Origin: Methyloprofundus sp.
GTDB lineage: Bacteria; Pseudomonadota; Gammaproteobacteria; Methylococcales; Methylomonadaceae
DNA length: 64,000 nt
Assembly (NCBI GenBank): GCA_012960135.1
Contig: DUBW01000045.1
Span: 33,312 to 97,311, forward strand
Reading direction: 5' to 3'
Shown here: positions 54,985-63,635 of the stretch, piece by piece
How positions within the stretch are numbered: position 1 is the stretch's first letter
Layout of the letters: every line of letters starts with the position of its first letter
Notes under the pieces: generated by a model
The model's input: only the letters and a program-made list of their open reading frames with translations
Database searches by the model: none
What the model was told of the DNA's origin: nothing
Position numbers and translations under genes: made by a program

Positions 54985-55806
54985 ATGACAATTTCTCTGA
55001 TTATCCCGACTTACAACCGATGCTCTTTACTTAAACGCGCATTATATTCGGTATTAGAACAATCCAGGCTTCCGAATGAAATAATTGTCGTCGATGATGG
55101 CTCGACTGATAACACGGCAAATATGTTGAGAAATGAATTCTCACAAGTCAGTACCTTTGTGCAAACTAATAAAGGAGTGAGTGCAGCGAGAAATACAGGA
55201 ATCCAACAAGCCAAAGGCGACTGGATAGCATTCCTGGATTCTGATGATAGCTGGGCCCCAGAAAAGCTAGCGACTCAAGTCAGGGCATTGCAACAGGCAC
55301 CGGAACTCAAAGTGTGTCATACCGAGGAAATATGGATTAGAAATGGTATTAGAGTCAATGCTATGCACAAACATAAAAAAAGCGGAGGCTGGATTTTTAA
55401 GCAGTGCCTACCTTTATGTGCGATGTCGCCCTCCTCGATGATGATTCATCGCACGGTATTCGAAGATGTTGGACTGTTTGATGAAAACCTGCCTGCTTGC
55501 GAAGATTACGACCTGTGGTTACGCATCACAGCCAAATACCCGGTGTTGTTTTTAGAACAGCCACTGATAAAAAAATATGGTGGCCATGAAGATCAGCTAT
55601 CCCACAAACACTGGGGTATGGACAGGTTCAGGATACAGGCTCTGGGAAAAATAATTACCCAACCTGGTTTAAGTATAGAAAACAAACAAGACGCGATAAA
55701 AATGCTGGTAAAAAAGGCAAAAATCTTTAGAAATGGCGCATTAAAGCGCGATAAAATAGAGTCAGCACAACTCTATCAGCAACTAATAGATAGATATCAA
55801 GATTAA
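54985..55806 (+). CDS. Family 2 glycosyltransferase
   Basis: A 273-residue GT-A enzyme; ATG at 54985 gives the standard start MTISLIIPTYNRCSLLKRAL, so the TTG at 54976 is rejected. It has EIIVVDDGSTDNT, GVSAARNTGIQQAKGDWIAFLDSDD with the DxD metal site, and the ED-containing CEDYDLWLRI near 176. It transfers a sugar to LPS or another surface glycan. It is isolated from the main LPS block. Confidence 0.88.
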   Translation: MTISLIIPTYNRCSLLKRALYSVLEQSRLPNEIIVVDDGSTDNTANMLRNEFSQVSTFVQTNKGVSAARNTGIQQAKGDWIAFLDSDDSWAPEKLATQVRALQQAPELKVCHTEEIWIRNGIRVNAMHKHKKSGGWIFKQCLPLCAMSPSSMMIHRTVFEDVGLFDENLPACEDYDLWLRITAKYPVLFLEQPLIKKYGGHEDQLSHKHWGMDRFRIQALGKIITQPGLSIENKQDAIKMLVKKAKIFRNGALKRDKIESAQLYQQLIDRYQD

Positions 55807-55809
55807 TTT

Positions 55810-55843
55810 CACTGTAGAGCGGACTGAAGTCCGCTCTACAGTG
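55810..55843. repeat. Perfect REP-like palindrome
   Basis: CACTGTAGAGCGGACT and its exact complement with a 2-bp centre: a 16-bp perfect stem, the best copy of the GTAGAGCGGACT family. It lies between convergent genes (GT2 and SPOR), where it may terminate both. Confidence 0.85.
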
Positions 55844-55849
55844 ACCTGG

Positions 55850-56509
55850 TTACTTTTTTACCTCAATCACCAGAGCATCCATTTTATTTGATTTTAGCCG
55901 GGATTGAATGGCATCAACCGAGGCTAGTCGATTATATGGGCCCATTTTGACCCGATACCAGGTTGCTGAACCTATGATGGCTTTTTCGATTTTGGGTGAA
56001 AATCCCATCATCAATAGCTTTGCCTTTAAACTGTCGGCATCCTTGTGTTTACGAAAAGCACCTGCTTGTACTGAGTACTGTACGCCTGATTTTGCCTTTC
56101 CTACACGTTCTTCCCGTTTACGAGTTTTGACTTCATAATCGGGGATCACAAATTCAGCCTCGGGCAGTATGGTATAAAAATCATACTGAATATCATGCTT
56201 CGCGGGTGTTTTTTTAGCGCTTTTAACCGCCTTAGGCACTTTTTTAGGCGTTGTTTTTATAACATGTCGAGCCAAAGGTTTAGTTAGCCTGGCAGGTTTA
56301 TCTTGCTCTGGTGTTAACGAAAGGCTATACAGAAAATAAGCAAACAGGCCTACCACCCCCAACACTAGCACCCAGCGCCATAGAGGAATCCCAGCCTCGT
56401 TACTGGCTGATTTTGCTCTGGGTGCAGGTCTACGTTTGTTGGCATTTGCTGGCTGGCGTCTAGCGCCCTGGCTAGTTGTATTAGCGCGGTGCTTATAGTC
56501 TCGTGCCAT
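55850..56509 (-). CDS. SPOR-domain membrane protein (FtsN-like)
   Basis: A 219-residue bitopic protein: basic cytoplasmic N-terminus (RRPAPRAKS), one transmembrane helix at about 43-65, a Lys/Pro-rich linker, and a C-terminal SPOR domain (YSVQAGAFRKHKDADSLKAKL, ATWYRVKMGPYNRLASVDAI). SPOR binds denuded septal peptidoglycan, so a cell-division role is likely. The gene follows argS with overlapping codons, the conserved argS-SPOR arrangement in gammaproteobacteria. Confidence 0.9.
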   Translation of the reverse strand: MARDYKHRANTTSQGARRQPANANKRRPAPRAKSASNEAGIPLWRWVLVLGVVGLFAYFLYSLSLTPEQDKPARLTKPLARHVIKTTPKKVPKAVKSAKKTPAKHDIQYDFYTILPEAEFVIPDYEVKTRKREERVGKAKSGVQYSVQAGAFRKHKDADSLKAKLLMMGFSPKIEKAIIGSATWYRVKMGPYNRLASVDAIQSRLKSNKMDALVIEVKK

Positions 56510-58269
56510 TACATTACTTCCGGCGTACCAATCCGTAATAAGTTCAGGCCATTCGCCAAAACTTGTTTTACAGAATAGATTAAATTCAAGCGCGCATTAC
56601 GCAACGCGGCATCATCAACAATAAATTGATGCGCATTATAATAACTATGGAACTCGGCCGCCAATTCACGTAAATAGTTAACCAGCAAATGTGGCTCGTA
56701 TTGCACAGCGGCGCGTTCTAATACTTCAGGATAGCGCGTTAAGCTACTGACTAAGGCTATTTCCTGCTCTGCCGTTAGTTTATCCAAACTGTCTTCTCCT
56801 GCCTGAATATCTCGCTGCAAGCCTTTTTCAGCTAATTGATTGAGTACGCTACAGATGCGTGCATGCGCATATTGCACATAAAACACCGGGTTTTCGTTGG
56901 TTTTAGAAGTGGCTAGTTTTAAATCGAAATCCATATGTTGCTCGGACTTGCGCATCACATAGAAAAAACGCGCGGCATCCTGCCCCACTTCATTACGCAA
57001 CTGACGTAATGTGACAAATGAGCCTGAGCGTGTAGACATCTGCACTTGCTCTCCGCCACGGTACAGTACTGCAAACTGCACCAGTAAAACCTTTAGCTTT
57101 TCTGTGTCTGCACCGAGCGCCTGCATGGCGGCAGTAACGCGAGGGATATAACCATGATGATCTGCGCCCCAGATATTAATGATTTGCTCAAATCCGCGAT
57201 CCAGCTTATTCATATGATAAGCAATATCCGAAGCGAAATAAGTGCTTTGGCCATTCTCACGCACCACTACCCGATCTTTTTCATCGCCCAGGCGACTAGA
57301 AGCGAACCAAGTTGCACCCTCTTTTTCATATAAATAACCGGTCTCACCCAGGCGTTTCAATGCCTCATCAATGGAGCCATCATCCATCAGCTGTCGCTCA
57401 GAAAACCATTGCTGGTAATCAATGCCAAACTCACTTAAATCGTGGCGTATATCGGCCAATATTTCATTTAAGCCTGCTTGAAAAACATTGCGATATTGTT
57501 TGTCGCCCAACAAGATTTTCGCACGCTCAATCAGAGCATCAATATGGATATCTTTGTCCCCGCCTTGTGGCTCATCAGCAGGAATCTCTTCAAAAACCAG
57601 CGCTATCGGGTGTCGGTATTCATTATTAGATTCGCGGTGCAGGTTCGCCGCAATCTCACGTACATAATCGCCACGGTAGCCATTGCTAGGGAAAGTCAAC
57701 ACTTCGCCGCATTCTTCCAGGTAACGCAACCAGACACTAGCGGCCAGAATATCCATTTGCCTGCCAGCATCATTGACATAATATTCACGCTCAACTTCAA
57801 AGCCTACTGCCGCCAACAAATCAGCCACAGCCGAGCCATAAGCCGCGCCGCGCCCATGCCCTACATGCAGAGGCCCAGTCGGGTTAGCAGAAACAAATTC
57901 AACTTGCACCTTTTTACCCGCACCTATCTGGCTGAGGCCAAATTGATTGCCCTGATCATGAATGGTGGTAATAATCTGGTATTGCGCTTTGGGGTCTATA
58001 AAAAAATTAATAAACCCGGGACCTGCAATCTCAACCTTGCTTACTGCTTCATCAGTAGTCAAAGCAGCGATGATTTTTTCTGCTAACTGACGCGGATTCA
58101 TTTTCGCCGGCTTAGCCAACAGCATAGCCAGGTTAGTCGCAAAGTCACCATGCTGCTGATCACGCGCACGCTCAATATTGATTTTTGGACTGAGTTCTCG
58201 CTCTATAATACCGTCTATTTTCAGTGTTTCAACGGCGTCTAATAAGAGAGATTCTAACTTTTGTTTCAT
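56509..58269 (-). CDS. argS: Arginyl-tRNA synthetase
   Basis: A 586-residue class I synthetase. It has an N-terminal Add1 domain, [17 protein letters not shown] with the HIGH-type motif [35 protein letters not shown] in place of KMSKS, as is usual for ArgRS, and the C-terminal DALR anticodon-binding domain. It charges tRNA-Arg. Confidence 0.96.
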   Translation of the reverse strand: MKQKLESLLLDAVETLKIDGIIERELSPKINIERARDQQHGDFATNLAMLLAKPAKMNPRQLAEKIIAALTTDEAVSKVEIAGPGFINFFIDPKAQYQIITTIHDQGNQFGLSQIGAGKKVQVEFVSANPTGPLHVGHGRGAAYGSAVADLLAAVGFEVEREYYVNDAGRQMDILAASVWLRYLEECGEVLTFPSNGYRGDYVREIAANLHRESNNEYRHPIALVFEEIPADEPQGGDKDIHIDALIERAKILLGDKQYRNVFQAGLNEILADIRHDLSEFGIDYQQWFSERQLMDDGSIDEALKRLGETGYLYEKEGATWFASSRLGDEKDRVVVRENGQSTYFASDIAYHMNKLDRGFEQIINIWGADHHGYIPRVTAAMQALGADTEKLKVLLVQFAVLYRGGEQVQMSTRSGSFVTLRQLRNEVGQDAARFFYVMRKSEQHMDFDLKLATSKTNENPVFYVQYAHARICSVLNQLAEKGLQRDIQAGEDSLDKLTAEQEIALVSSLTRYPEVLERAAVQYEPHLLVNYLRELAAEFHSYYNAHQFIVDDAALRNARLNLIYSVKQVLANGLNLLRIGTPEVM

Positions 58270-58478
58270 GCGTTTATAGAATAGAAATGGCTTTGCAAAA
58301 TCTTTACATTATCCCTGAAAAACAGCATATGCGAAAGAAAAAATACTTCTAGGATCAATTAAACTATGCTAATGAGAATCTGCATAGCTCGGCTAAAGGT
58401 GCGATAGCAGATTTTATAAGATAGAATGAAAACCATGCGACGCACTACCAGTGCTTTGAAATAACGGAGATAAGCGCC

Positions 58479-59486
58479 TTGAAAAGAAAATATATTTTAC
58501 TCTTGTTGCTAGCTTCCTCTTTATTGCTAAACGCATGTACACCTGTGTACAAAACGACTGGGGATATACTCCTCAGTTACACAGAAAATCAGGGTGTGCC
58601 CTATATGCTAGCCAGCAACGATGTAGGCATGGGCTGTTCAATGGCAGAAGCCTTCACACCGTTTTTATTGAGTTTTTCCAGAGTAACGACACCGCCTGAC
58701 CAGCTTGCCATTCTGTTTTATCTGGTTGCGGGTAGTTGCACAGAATTTCAAGCACATGAACAGGAACTACGATACCTACGCGCAATCTATGCAAAAAATT
58801 CGATTGAAGCCCAGGACGCACGCATTGCCCAGCAAAGATTTCTGCAACTGGCTGCGCGCAGGCAACTGACAGGCTATTATGCGCTACTATCGGCAATGTC
58901 AGAGCCCGGAGGAAAATGTCCTGAATTTTCAGCGGATAATGATGAATTTTACTGGTTGGTGGGTCTTTTAGATGGCATCCAGGCGACTATCAATGACATA
59001 GCCTCTGGAGGCCAAGTTGAGGTACCTATGGATATTGCAGCAAAAGTCGGTCGTGGTGCGGGTTGTCTGGATAATGAAAGATGGTGGGGAGTACCAGCAG
59101 CTATTCAGGCTGCAATCTGGATAACGATTCCGGGTAATGAGCCAGTTGATATAGATCCCAGACTAGTCTTGCAGCAGTCCATACAAATGGGTGCAGAGCA
59201 AGGAATGGCAGTGAGTCATGTGCTGGCAGCGAAAATTTATCTAGGCCAGGGAAAAACAGCCGAGCTAAAGCAGCTAATTCGTAATTATGTCGAACAGTCG
59301 AGTTCAGCAATTAAAAACCAGAAATTTGCAGTTCTGAATCAGGTTGCCAAAATACAAATACAGGCCATTTCTGACCGTCTATGGACTGAGGCGACCGGCA
59401 GACGTACTCCATTAGGTAGATTAGGCACTTTTTGGGATGACACAGATACGACTGTTGAAACGATTGATATTGATGGGTTTCTTTAG
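58479..59486 (+). CDS. tatT: TatT-type TPR lipoprotein of a TRAP transporter
   Basis: A 335-residue lipoprotein starting at TTG (GGAG ribosome site 10-13 bases before). The lipobox LLLNAC is at residues 15-20. The body is helical with landmarks of the TRAP-associated T component: NDVGMGCSMAEAFTPFLLSF, AHEQELRYLRAIYA, AQDARIAQQRFLQLAARRQ and the C-terminal GTFWDDTDTT. In Treponema TatT forms a trimer that docks onto the substrate-binding TatP. It heads a transporter cluster with a TatP-like protein and a fused permease downstream. Confidence 0.85.
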   Translation: MKRKYILLLLLASSLLLNACTPVYKTTGDILLSYTENQGVPYMLASNDVGMGCSMAEAFTPFLLSFSRVTTPPDQLAILFYLVAGSCTEFQAHEQELRYLRAIYAKNSIEAQDARIAQQRFLQLAARRQLTGYYALLSAMSEPGGKCPEFSADNDEFYWLVGLLDGIQATINDIASGGQVEVPMDIAAKVGRGAGCLDNERWWGVPAAIQAAIWITIPGNEPVDIDPRLVLQQSIQMGAEQGMAVSHVLAAKIYLGQGKTAELKQLIRNYVEQSSSAIKNQKFAVLNQVAKIQIQAISDRLWTEATGRRTPLGRLGTFWDDTDTTVETIDIDGFL

Positions 59487-59509
59487 ACGTAGGTTTAATT
59501 AGCAATACT

Positions 59510-59860
59510 GTGGGAATATCGAAAATTTATAGCCATGTTTTTTTCGGGCTGTTATTGGCCATCCTGATGAGTTTGCATTGCCGGACTATTTCCGCCGCAT
59601 CAAAAAGCCCGTGCGTCTTTGATTTACTGGGTGTAAATGTCCCCCTCTATACACAGATGACAGATTACAAAATCGCCGCGCTGAGCTGGGGCGTTGATTT
59701 ACGGCTTAGGCCCTATATTAGTAAAAGTAAAAGCCGCGACAGGAATTTGTGGTGCTATTAGCTTTGCTGGCATTCAAAGCCGCCATTTCAACACCTTTAC
59801 CGGCACTCTGGATGCAACGGGAGTGCCACCATCCTCAAGCCGCTCCCTATATTTTAAACA
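59510..59860 (+). pseudogene. Decayed second copy of the TatP-like solute-binding protein
   Basis: From a GTG at 59510 the first 83 residues parallel the downstream tatP: CVFDLLGVNVPLYTQMTDYK against CVFDLLGANGPFFSQMKDYK, then AALSWGVDLRLRPYIS. The frame is lost near 59745; a shifted frame continues SFAGIQSRHFNTFTGTLDAT, again matching tatP (SFTGIRARQFNSFTGSLDA), then stops. Two-thirds of the gene are missing. Confidence 0.8.
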
Positions 59861-60165
59861 TCGATGATGTAGCCATGGGCTGCGTGCTGGCGTAAGCATT
59901 ATGCCTACTTATACCCCGCCTTTCTCAGATCAATGCGTCACCTTATAAACCTGGGCTCATCTTTGACTTTTTATCCGGCAGTTGTGTGAATTTAAAGCGC
60001 GTGAGGAAGAACTCCAGTTATACGCGCATTACGCGCTAAAAACGTCACCGAAGCGCAGGATACCAGAACCCAGCAGAAAAGACATCTCAACCAGGCGGCT
60101 TAGGATCTTTTGAGGATGATCCAGAGAGTACAACTGACACAGTGGATATAACTGATATACTTTGA
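59861..60165 (+). pseudogene. Decayed second copy of tatT
   Basis: Fragments in several frames parallel tatT: IDDVAMGCVLA against NDVGMGCSMA, EFKAREEELQLYAHYAL against EFQAHEQELRYLRAIYA, TEAQDTRTQQKRHLNQAA against IEAQDARIAQQRFLQLAA, and the final GSFEDDPESTTDTVDITDIL against GTFWDDTDTTVETIDIDGFL. The middle of the gene is missing. Order tatT, dead tatP, dead tatT, tatP shows that a TatT-TatP pair was duplicated and the inner halves died. Confidence 0.75.
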
Positions 60166-60236
60166 TTTTCTATGTAATCCGTGTTCAACTGTTTTTAACG
60201 GCTTTGACTTAATAATAATAAGAAACGGGAGTCACT

Positions 60237-61253
60237 TTGACTTTATATAAACACTTCTCATCCAGATCAGTTCTTGCTCTCTTACTCATAATTACCAGTA
60301 TTGCAACCGCTCAGGCAGCCCCTAAAAAGATGTGCGTATTTGATCTTTTAGGTGCAAACGGCCCTTTTTTTTCCCAGATGAAAGATTATAAAACAGCCGC
60401 GTTGGCCTGGGGAGTGGCACTAGAACTTAAGCCCTATACTAGTGAGCGCGTAGCCGCCGAAGATTTTAAAGCAGGCCTTTGTGATGCAGTCAGTTTTACC
60501 GGGATTCGTGCGCGTCAGTTTAATTCCTTTACCGGTAGCCTCGATGCCATAGGCGCGATGCCTACTTACGAACATTTAAAATCGGTCATCACCACCATCA
60601 GCGGTAAAAAAGCGGCCAAGTTGATGTTTAGCGACCCTTATGAAGTGGTTGCCATTTTCCCCGCTGGAGCCGGTTATATGTTCGTTAATGACCGCACCAT
60701 TGATACGGTCGGGGAATTAGCCGGTAAGCGCATTGCCATCTTAGATTCAGACCCCGCTCAGGTGGAAATGGTTAATTTTATCGGCGCTTCTCCCGTTGGC
60801 ACATCGATAGCGAATATGTACAGCAAATTTAATAATGGCTCGGTTGATGTTACCTACGGTCCTGCCATAGTTTATAAGGCAATGGAGCTGTATAAAGGAC
60901 TAGAGCCCAATGGCGGTATTATTAATTTTTCATTGGTGCAACTGACCATGCAAATAGTGATACGCAAAGATTCTTTTCCTGAAGGCTATGGACAACAATC
61001 CCGCGAATTTGCCCTGAGTCAGTTCGACCTGAGGGTGGAACTGGTCAAAAAATACGAAAACACAATACCTGAAAAAATGTGGATCTCAGTGCCGGAGGAA
61101 GATGCCACTGGCTACCTCGAAGTGTTTAGACAATCACGAATCAGATTACGTGATAAAGGCATTTATAATGGTAAAACATTAAAGCTGATGAGAATGTTGC
61201 GCTGCAAAAAAGACCCACAGCAATCTGAATGTACCGCTGCAGATCAAGAGTAA
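60237..61253 (+). CDS. tatP: TatP-like TRAP transporter solute-binding protein
   Basis: A 338-residue periplasmic protein starting at TTG with ACGGGAG before it. The signal peptide ends in TAQAAP. The mature part is the 'putative solute-binding protein' family (AdeT1/2-like): MCVFDLLGANGPFFSQMKDYK, FKAGLCDAVSFTGIRARQF, GELAGKRIAILDSDPAQVEMV. Two C-terminal cysteines (CKK..SEC) could bridge. It delivers an unknown substrate to the permease downstream and works with TatT. Confidence 0.85.
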   Translation: MTLYKHFSSRSVLALLLIITSIATAQAAPKKMCVFDLLGANGPFFSQMKDYKTAALAWGVALELKPYTSERVAAEDFKAGLCDAVSFTGIRARQFNSFTGSLDAIGAMPTYEHLKSVITTISGKKAAKLMFSDPYEVVAIFPAGAGYMFVNDRTIDTVGELAGKRIAILDSDPAQVEMVNFIGASPVGTSIANMYSKFNNGSVDVTYGPAIVYKAMELYKGLEPNGGIINFSLVQLTMQIVIRKDSFPEGYGQQSREFALSQFDLRVELVKKYENTIPEKMWISVPEEDATGYLEVFRQSRIRLRDKGIYNGKTLKLMRMLRCKKDPQQSECTAADQE

Positions 61254-61285
61254 ATTAGACGGGTGATTATCTGGACAGTTGTTCA

Positions 61286-63358
61286 ATGATTTTACAGGGC
61301 ATCATTAAGTTACGTAGTTGTCGCGAATGGCTCTCTACCTTACCGGTTTTTTTGCTATTGATTGCGGTTATTATTGCAGGTAATAGCGAGTTAATTCACG
61401 CCCGCTTACTGAATGTGGGTGAAGCCTTATGGCATGACTACTTTGTACTCAGAGCCGATATGCCCACCCCGGACTGTAATCCGGATCCTGATCTTGCGGC
61501 TGAACTTAACAGGCTCGAAGCAGAATCGAGTACCGAAGAAGAACTGGCTGACCTGTTTGAAGCCGAGCCATTTAATCGCCAGGCGGCGCAAATATCACTA
61601 CAAAATTCACGCCGGCTCTGCCAGGAAAAGCACAATCTGGCAGAGCAAAATCAGGCAAGGGTTACCCCGGCAGTCATTATCTTTCGTACTCTGGAAACCA
61701 GTGTTGCAGGAATCAGCCTATTTGCCCTGGAAAAACAGCGCATGATCTTGATACTGACGATTTTTATTTGTGCCGTCACATGTACTTTCAAACAACATCA
61801 TATCGCCTTTAGGCCAGTAATAACCAAACGTGAGCATATCGTTTCAACCCTGGCCCAACTCTTGGGTAATGTCGTTTTACTACTCTCTGCTGACAGCTAC
61901 AGAAACAGTATTTACCAATCTGCAACGGTGGTTGATCACCCGGAAATATATTTATTACTGATCGTCGGCTTTGCCTGTTTAAGCGCAACGAACCTGTATC
62001 AGTTAATTAAGCCACCGCAATATCACGGCGCTCATAAAAGCAGCGATACCCTGCTACATGCCATACTCTCAATCCCGCTATATATTTACATGAGCTTTTT
62101 TGTTGCTTGTTATTTCTTCTTCATAGAACATCACCAGGCGGGTCCGGCAATATTTTTCAGCTTATTATTTGATCAGGCTGGTTTATTTCTTAATATTGGC
62201 CTGTATATCTGGGTCGGCATGCTGTTAAAGCGCACGCAATTAGGGGATCTGGTTTTTAAGACCTTTATACCCTGGCGTATGTCCCCAGAAATACTGGCTT
62301 TTGTGGCGCTGATTGTGATGGCAGTACCAACAGCATATACCGGAGCATCCGGGATAATTATTATCGCTATGGGGGCCATTGTTTATGAAGAATTACGCCG
62401 TGCCGGAGCGCGCAGACAACTGGCGCTGGCAGCAACGGCAATGGCCGGAAGCGCCGGGGTAGTCTTGCGTCCCTGTTTGTTAGTGGTCCTGATCGCGGCA
62501 TTAAATAAGGAAGTTGTTACCGATCAGTTATTTAGCTGGGGAGTGAAAACTTTCATGACGACCGCCGTAGTTTTCCTGGTTTTTGTGCTGCTAAGCAAGC
62601 GGGGGAAAATCCACCTGGCACCGGTACGGGAAGCATTCAAGCCTTTTTTGCGGGCGCTCGTTCCATTGTTTCCCTATCTGCTGATCGTGCTATTGATTAC
62701 TCTGGCTTATTTTTATCTATTAAATGTCACAATGGATGAATTTACTGCGCCAGTGATATTGCCACTGATTATTCTTAGCCTAATTATTTACGAAAAATTT
62801 GTTGTCCGGCTGGCATTAAGTGCATCTCCGGAAAAGAATGCGCATAAATTCGAATATACCATAAGAATGGCCTCATCTGAGGCGAGTATACATATAGGCG
62901 CATTACTCTTATTAATGGGGCTTTCTTTTGCACTGGGTGGGGTTATTGAGCGTTCGGGAGTGTTAAGTCATATACCCGCTACTTTTGCTTCGGTCTGGCT
63001 GACGCTGGGGTTTCTGATCGTGGTGCTGGTTGCAATCGGTATGATTATGGATCCCTTTGGCGCAGTGGTTCTGGTCTCGGGTACGATCGCACAAATCGCC
63101 TATAACAACGGTATTAATCCAGTGCATTTCTGGATGATTACTTTAGTGGCATTTGAACTAGGATACCTTACTCCACCTGTCGCTCTCAACCATTTACTAA
63201 CCAGACAGATGGTAGGCCATCAAGAAATGGCTAAGGCCGTTTTGCCGGATGATAATTTCTGGTATCGGCATGAAAGAATCTTATTGCCACTGGCGACTAT
63301 GGGTACCACCTTATTACTCGTGGCGATTGTGCCGGTGTTGTTTGCATATCCCTTCTAA
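61286..63358 (+). CDS. Fused small-plus-large TRAP transporter permease (DctQM-like)
   Basis: A 690-residue polytopic protein. The N-terminal quarter is DctQ-like with a helix at 15-35, a periplasmic acidic, probably coiled-coil insertion containing two cysteines (DCNPDPD.., RRLCQEKH) and further helices. The rest is DctM-like, with TGASGIIIIAMGAIVYEELRRAGARRQLALAATAMAGSAGVVL, GGVIERSGVLSHIP and MDPFGAVVLVSGTIAQIAYNNGINPVHFWM. It is a sodium-coupled, binding-protein-dependent secondary transporter. It is 33 bp from tatP and closes the cluster. Confidence 0.88.
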   Translation: MILQGIIKLRSCREWLSTLPVFLLLIAVIIAGNSELIHARLLNVGEALWHDYFVLRADMPTPDCNPDPDLAAELNRLEAESSTEEELADLFEAEPFNRQAAQISLQNSRRLCQEKHNLAEQNQARVTPAVIIFRTLETSVAGISLFALEKQRMILILTIFICAVTCTFKQHHIAFRPVITKREHIVSTLAQLLGNVVLLLSADSYRNSIYQSATVVDHPEIYLLLIVGFACLSATNLYQLIKPPQYHGAHKSSDTLLHAILSIPLYIYMSFFVACYFFFIEHHQAGPAIFFSLLFDQAGLFLNIGLYIWVGMLLKRTQLGDLVFKTFIPWRMSPEILAFVALIVMAVPTAYTGASGIIIIAMGAIVYEELRRAGARRQLALAATAMAGSAGVVLRPCLLVVLIAALNKEVVTDQLFSWGVKTFMTTAVVFLVFVLLSKRGKIHLAPVREAFKPFLRALVPLFPYLLIVLLITLAYFYLLNVTMDEFTAPVILPLIILSLIIYEKFVVRLALSASPEKNAHKFEYTIRMASSEASIHIGALLLLMGLSFALGGVIERSGVLSHIPATFASVWLTLGFLIVVLVAIGMIMDPFGAVVLVSGTIAQIAYNNGINPVHFWMITLVAFELGYLTPPVALNHLLTRQMVGHQEMAKAVLPDDNFWYRHERILLPLATMGTTLLLVAIVPVLFAYPF

Positions 63359-63425
63359 GCCCAATGTCACCTACAATCGTAGGCTGAATGCTCGGGGATT
63401 TCCATTTCCCCCCCTCCTGTCGCAT

Positions 63426-63635
63426 TTAAAATAAGTCGCTCGACGAGTCCTTTTTAGAGTTTTTAGCGGCCAGATCAAATCCTGCATCGAGTAATACGTT
63501 GGCAAATCCTATAAAACAGACATCAATATGCCATTCGGGGTGCTGCGCCTGCCATTACTTGGCAAAACTCTCAATTTCTACATTACCCTGCGCTACTCTT
63601 GAGCCGTGACCTACTAATAAACTACTGAAATCCAT
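63426..63635 (-). pseudogene. CbiX/sirohydrochlorin chelatase-like N-terminal relic with an ochre codon
   Basis: ATG at 63635 (AGGGAT upstream) reads MDFSSLLVGHGSRVAQGNVE, with the chelatase His in VGHGSR, then an ochre codon at 63555-63557 where CAA (Gln) is expected, then WQAQHPEWHIDVCFIGFANVL and LDAGFDLAAKN. The frame ends at 63426 with the rest of the CbiX domain missing. This family acts in cobalamin synthesis and often accompanies precorrin-8X methylmutase. Confidence 0.65.

Noticed and set aside
57312-58086. Two long ORFs opposite argS
   Set aside because: Antisense to a highly conserved gene, no ribosome site.
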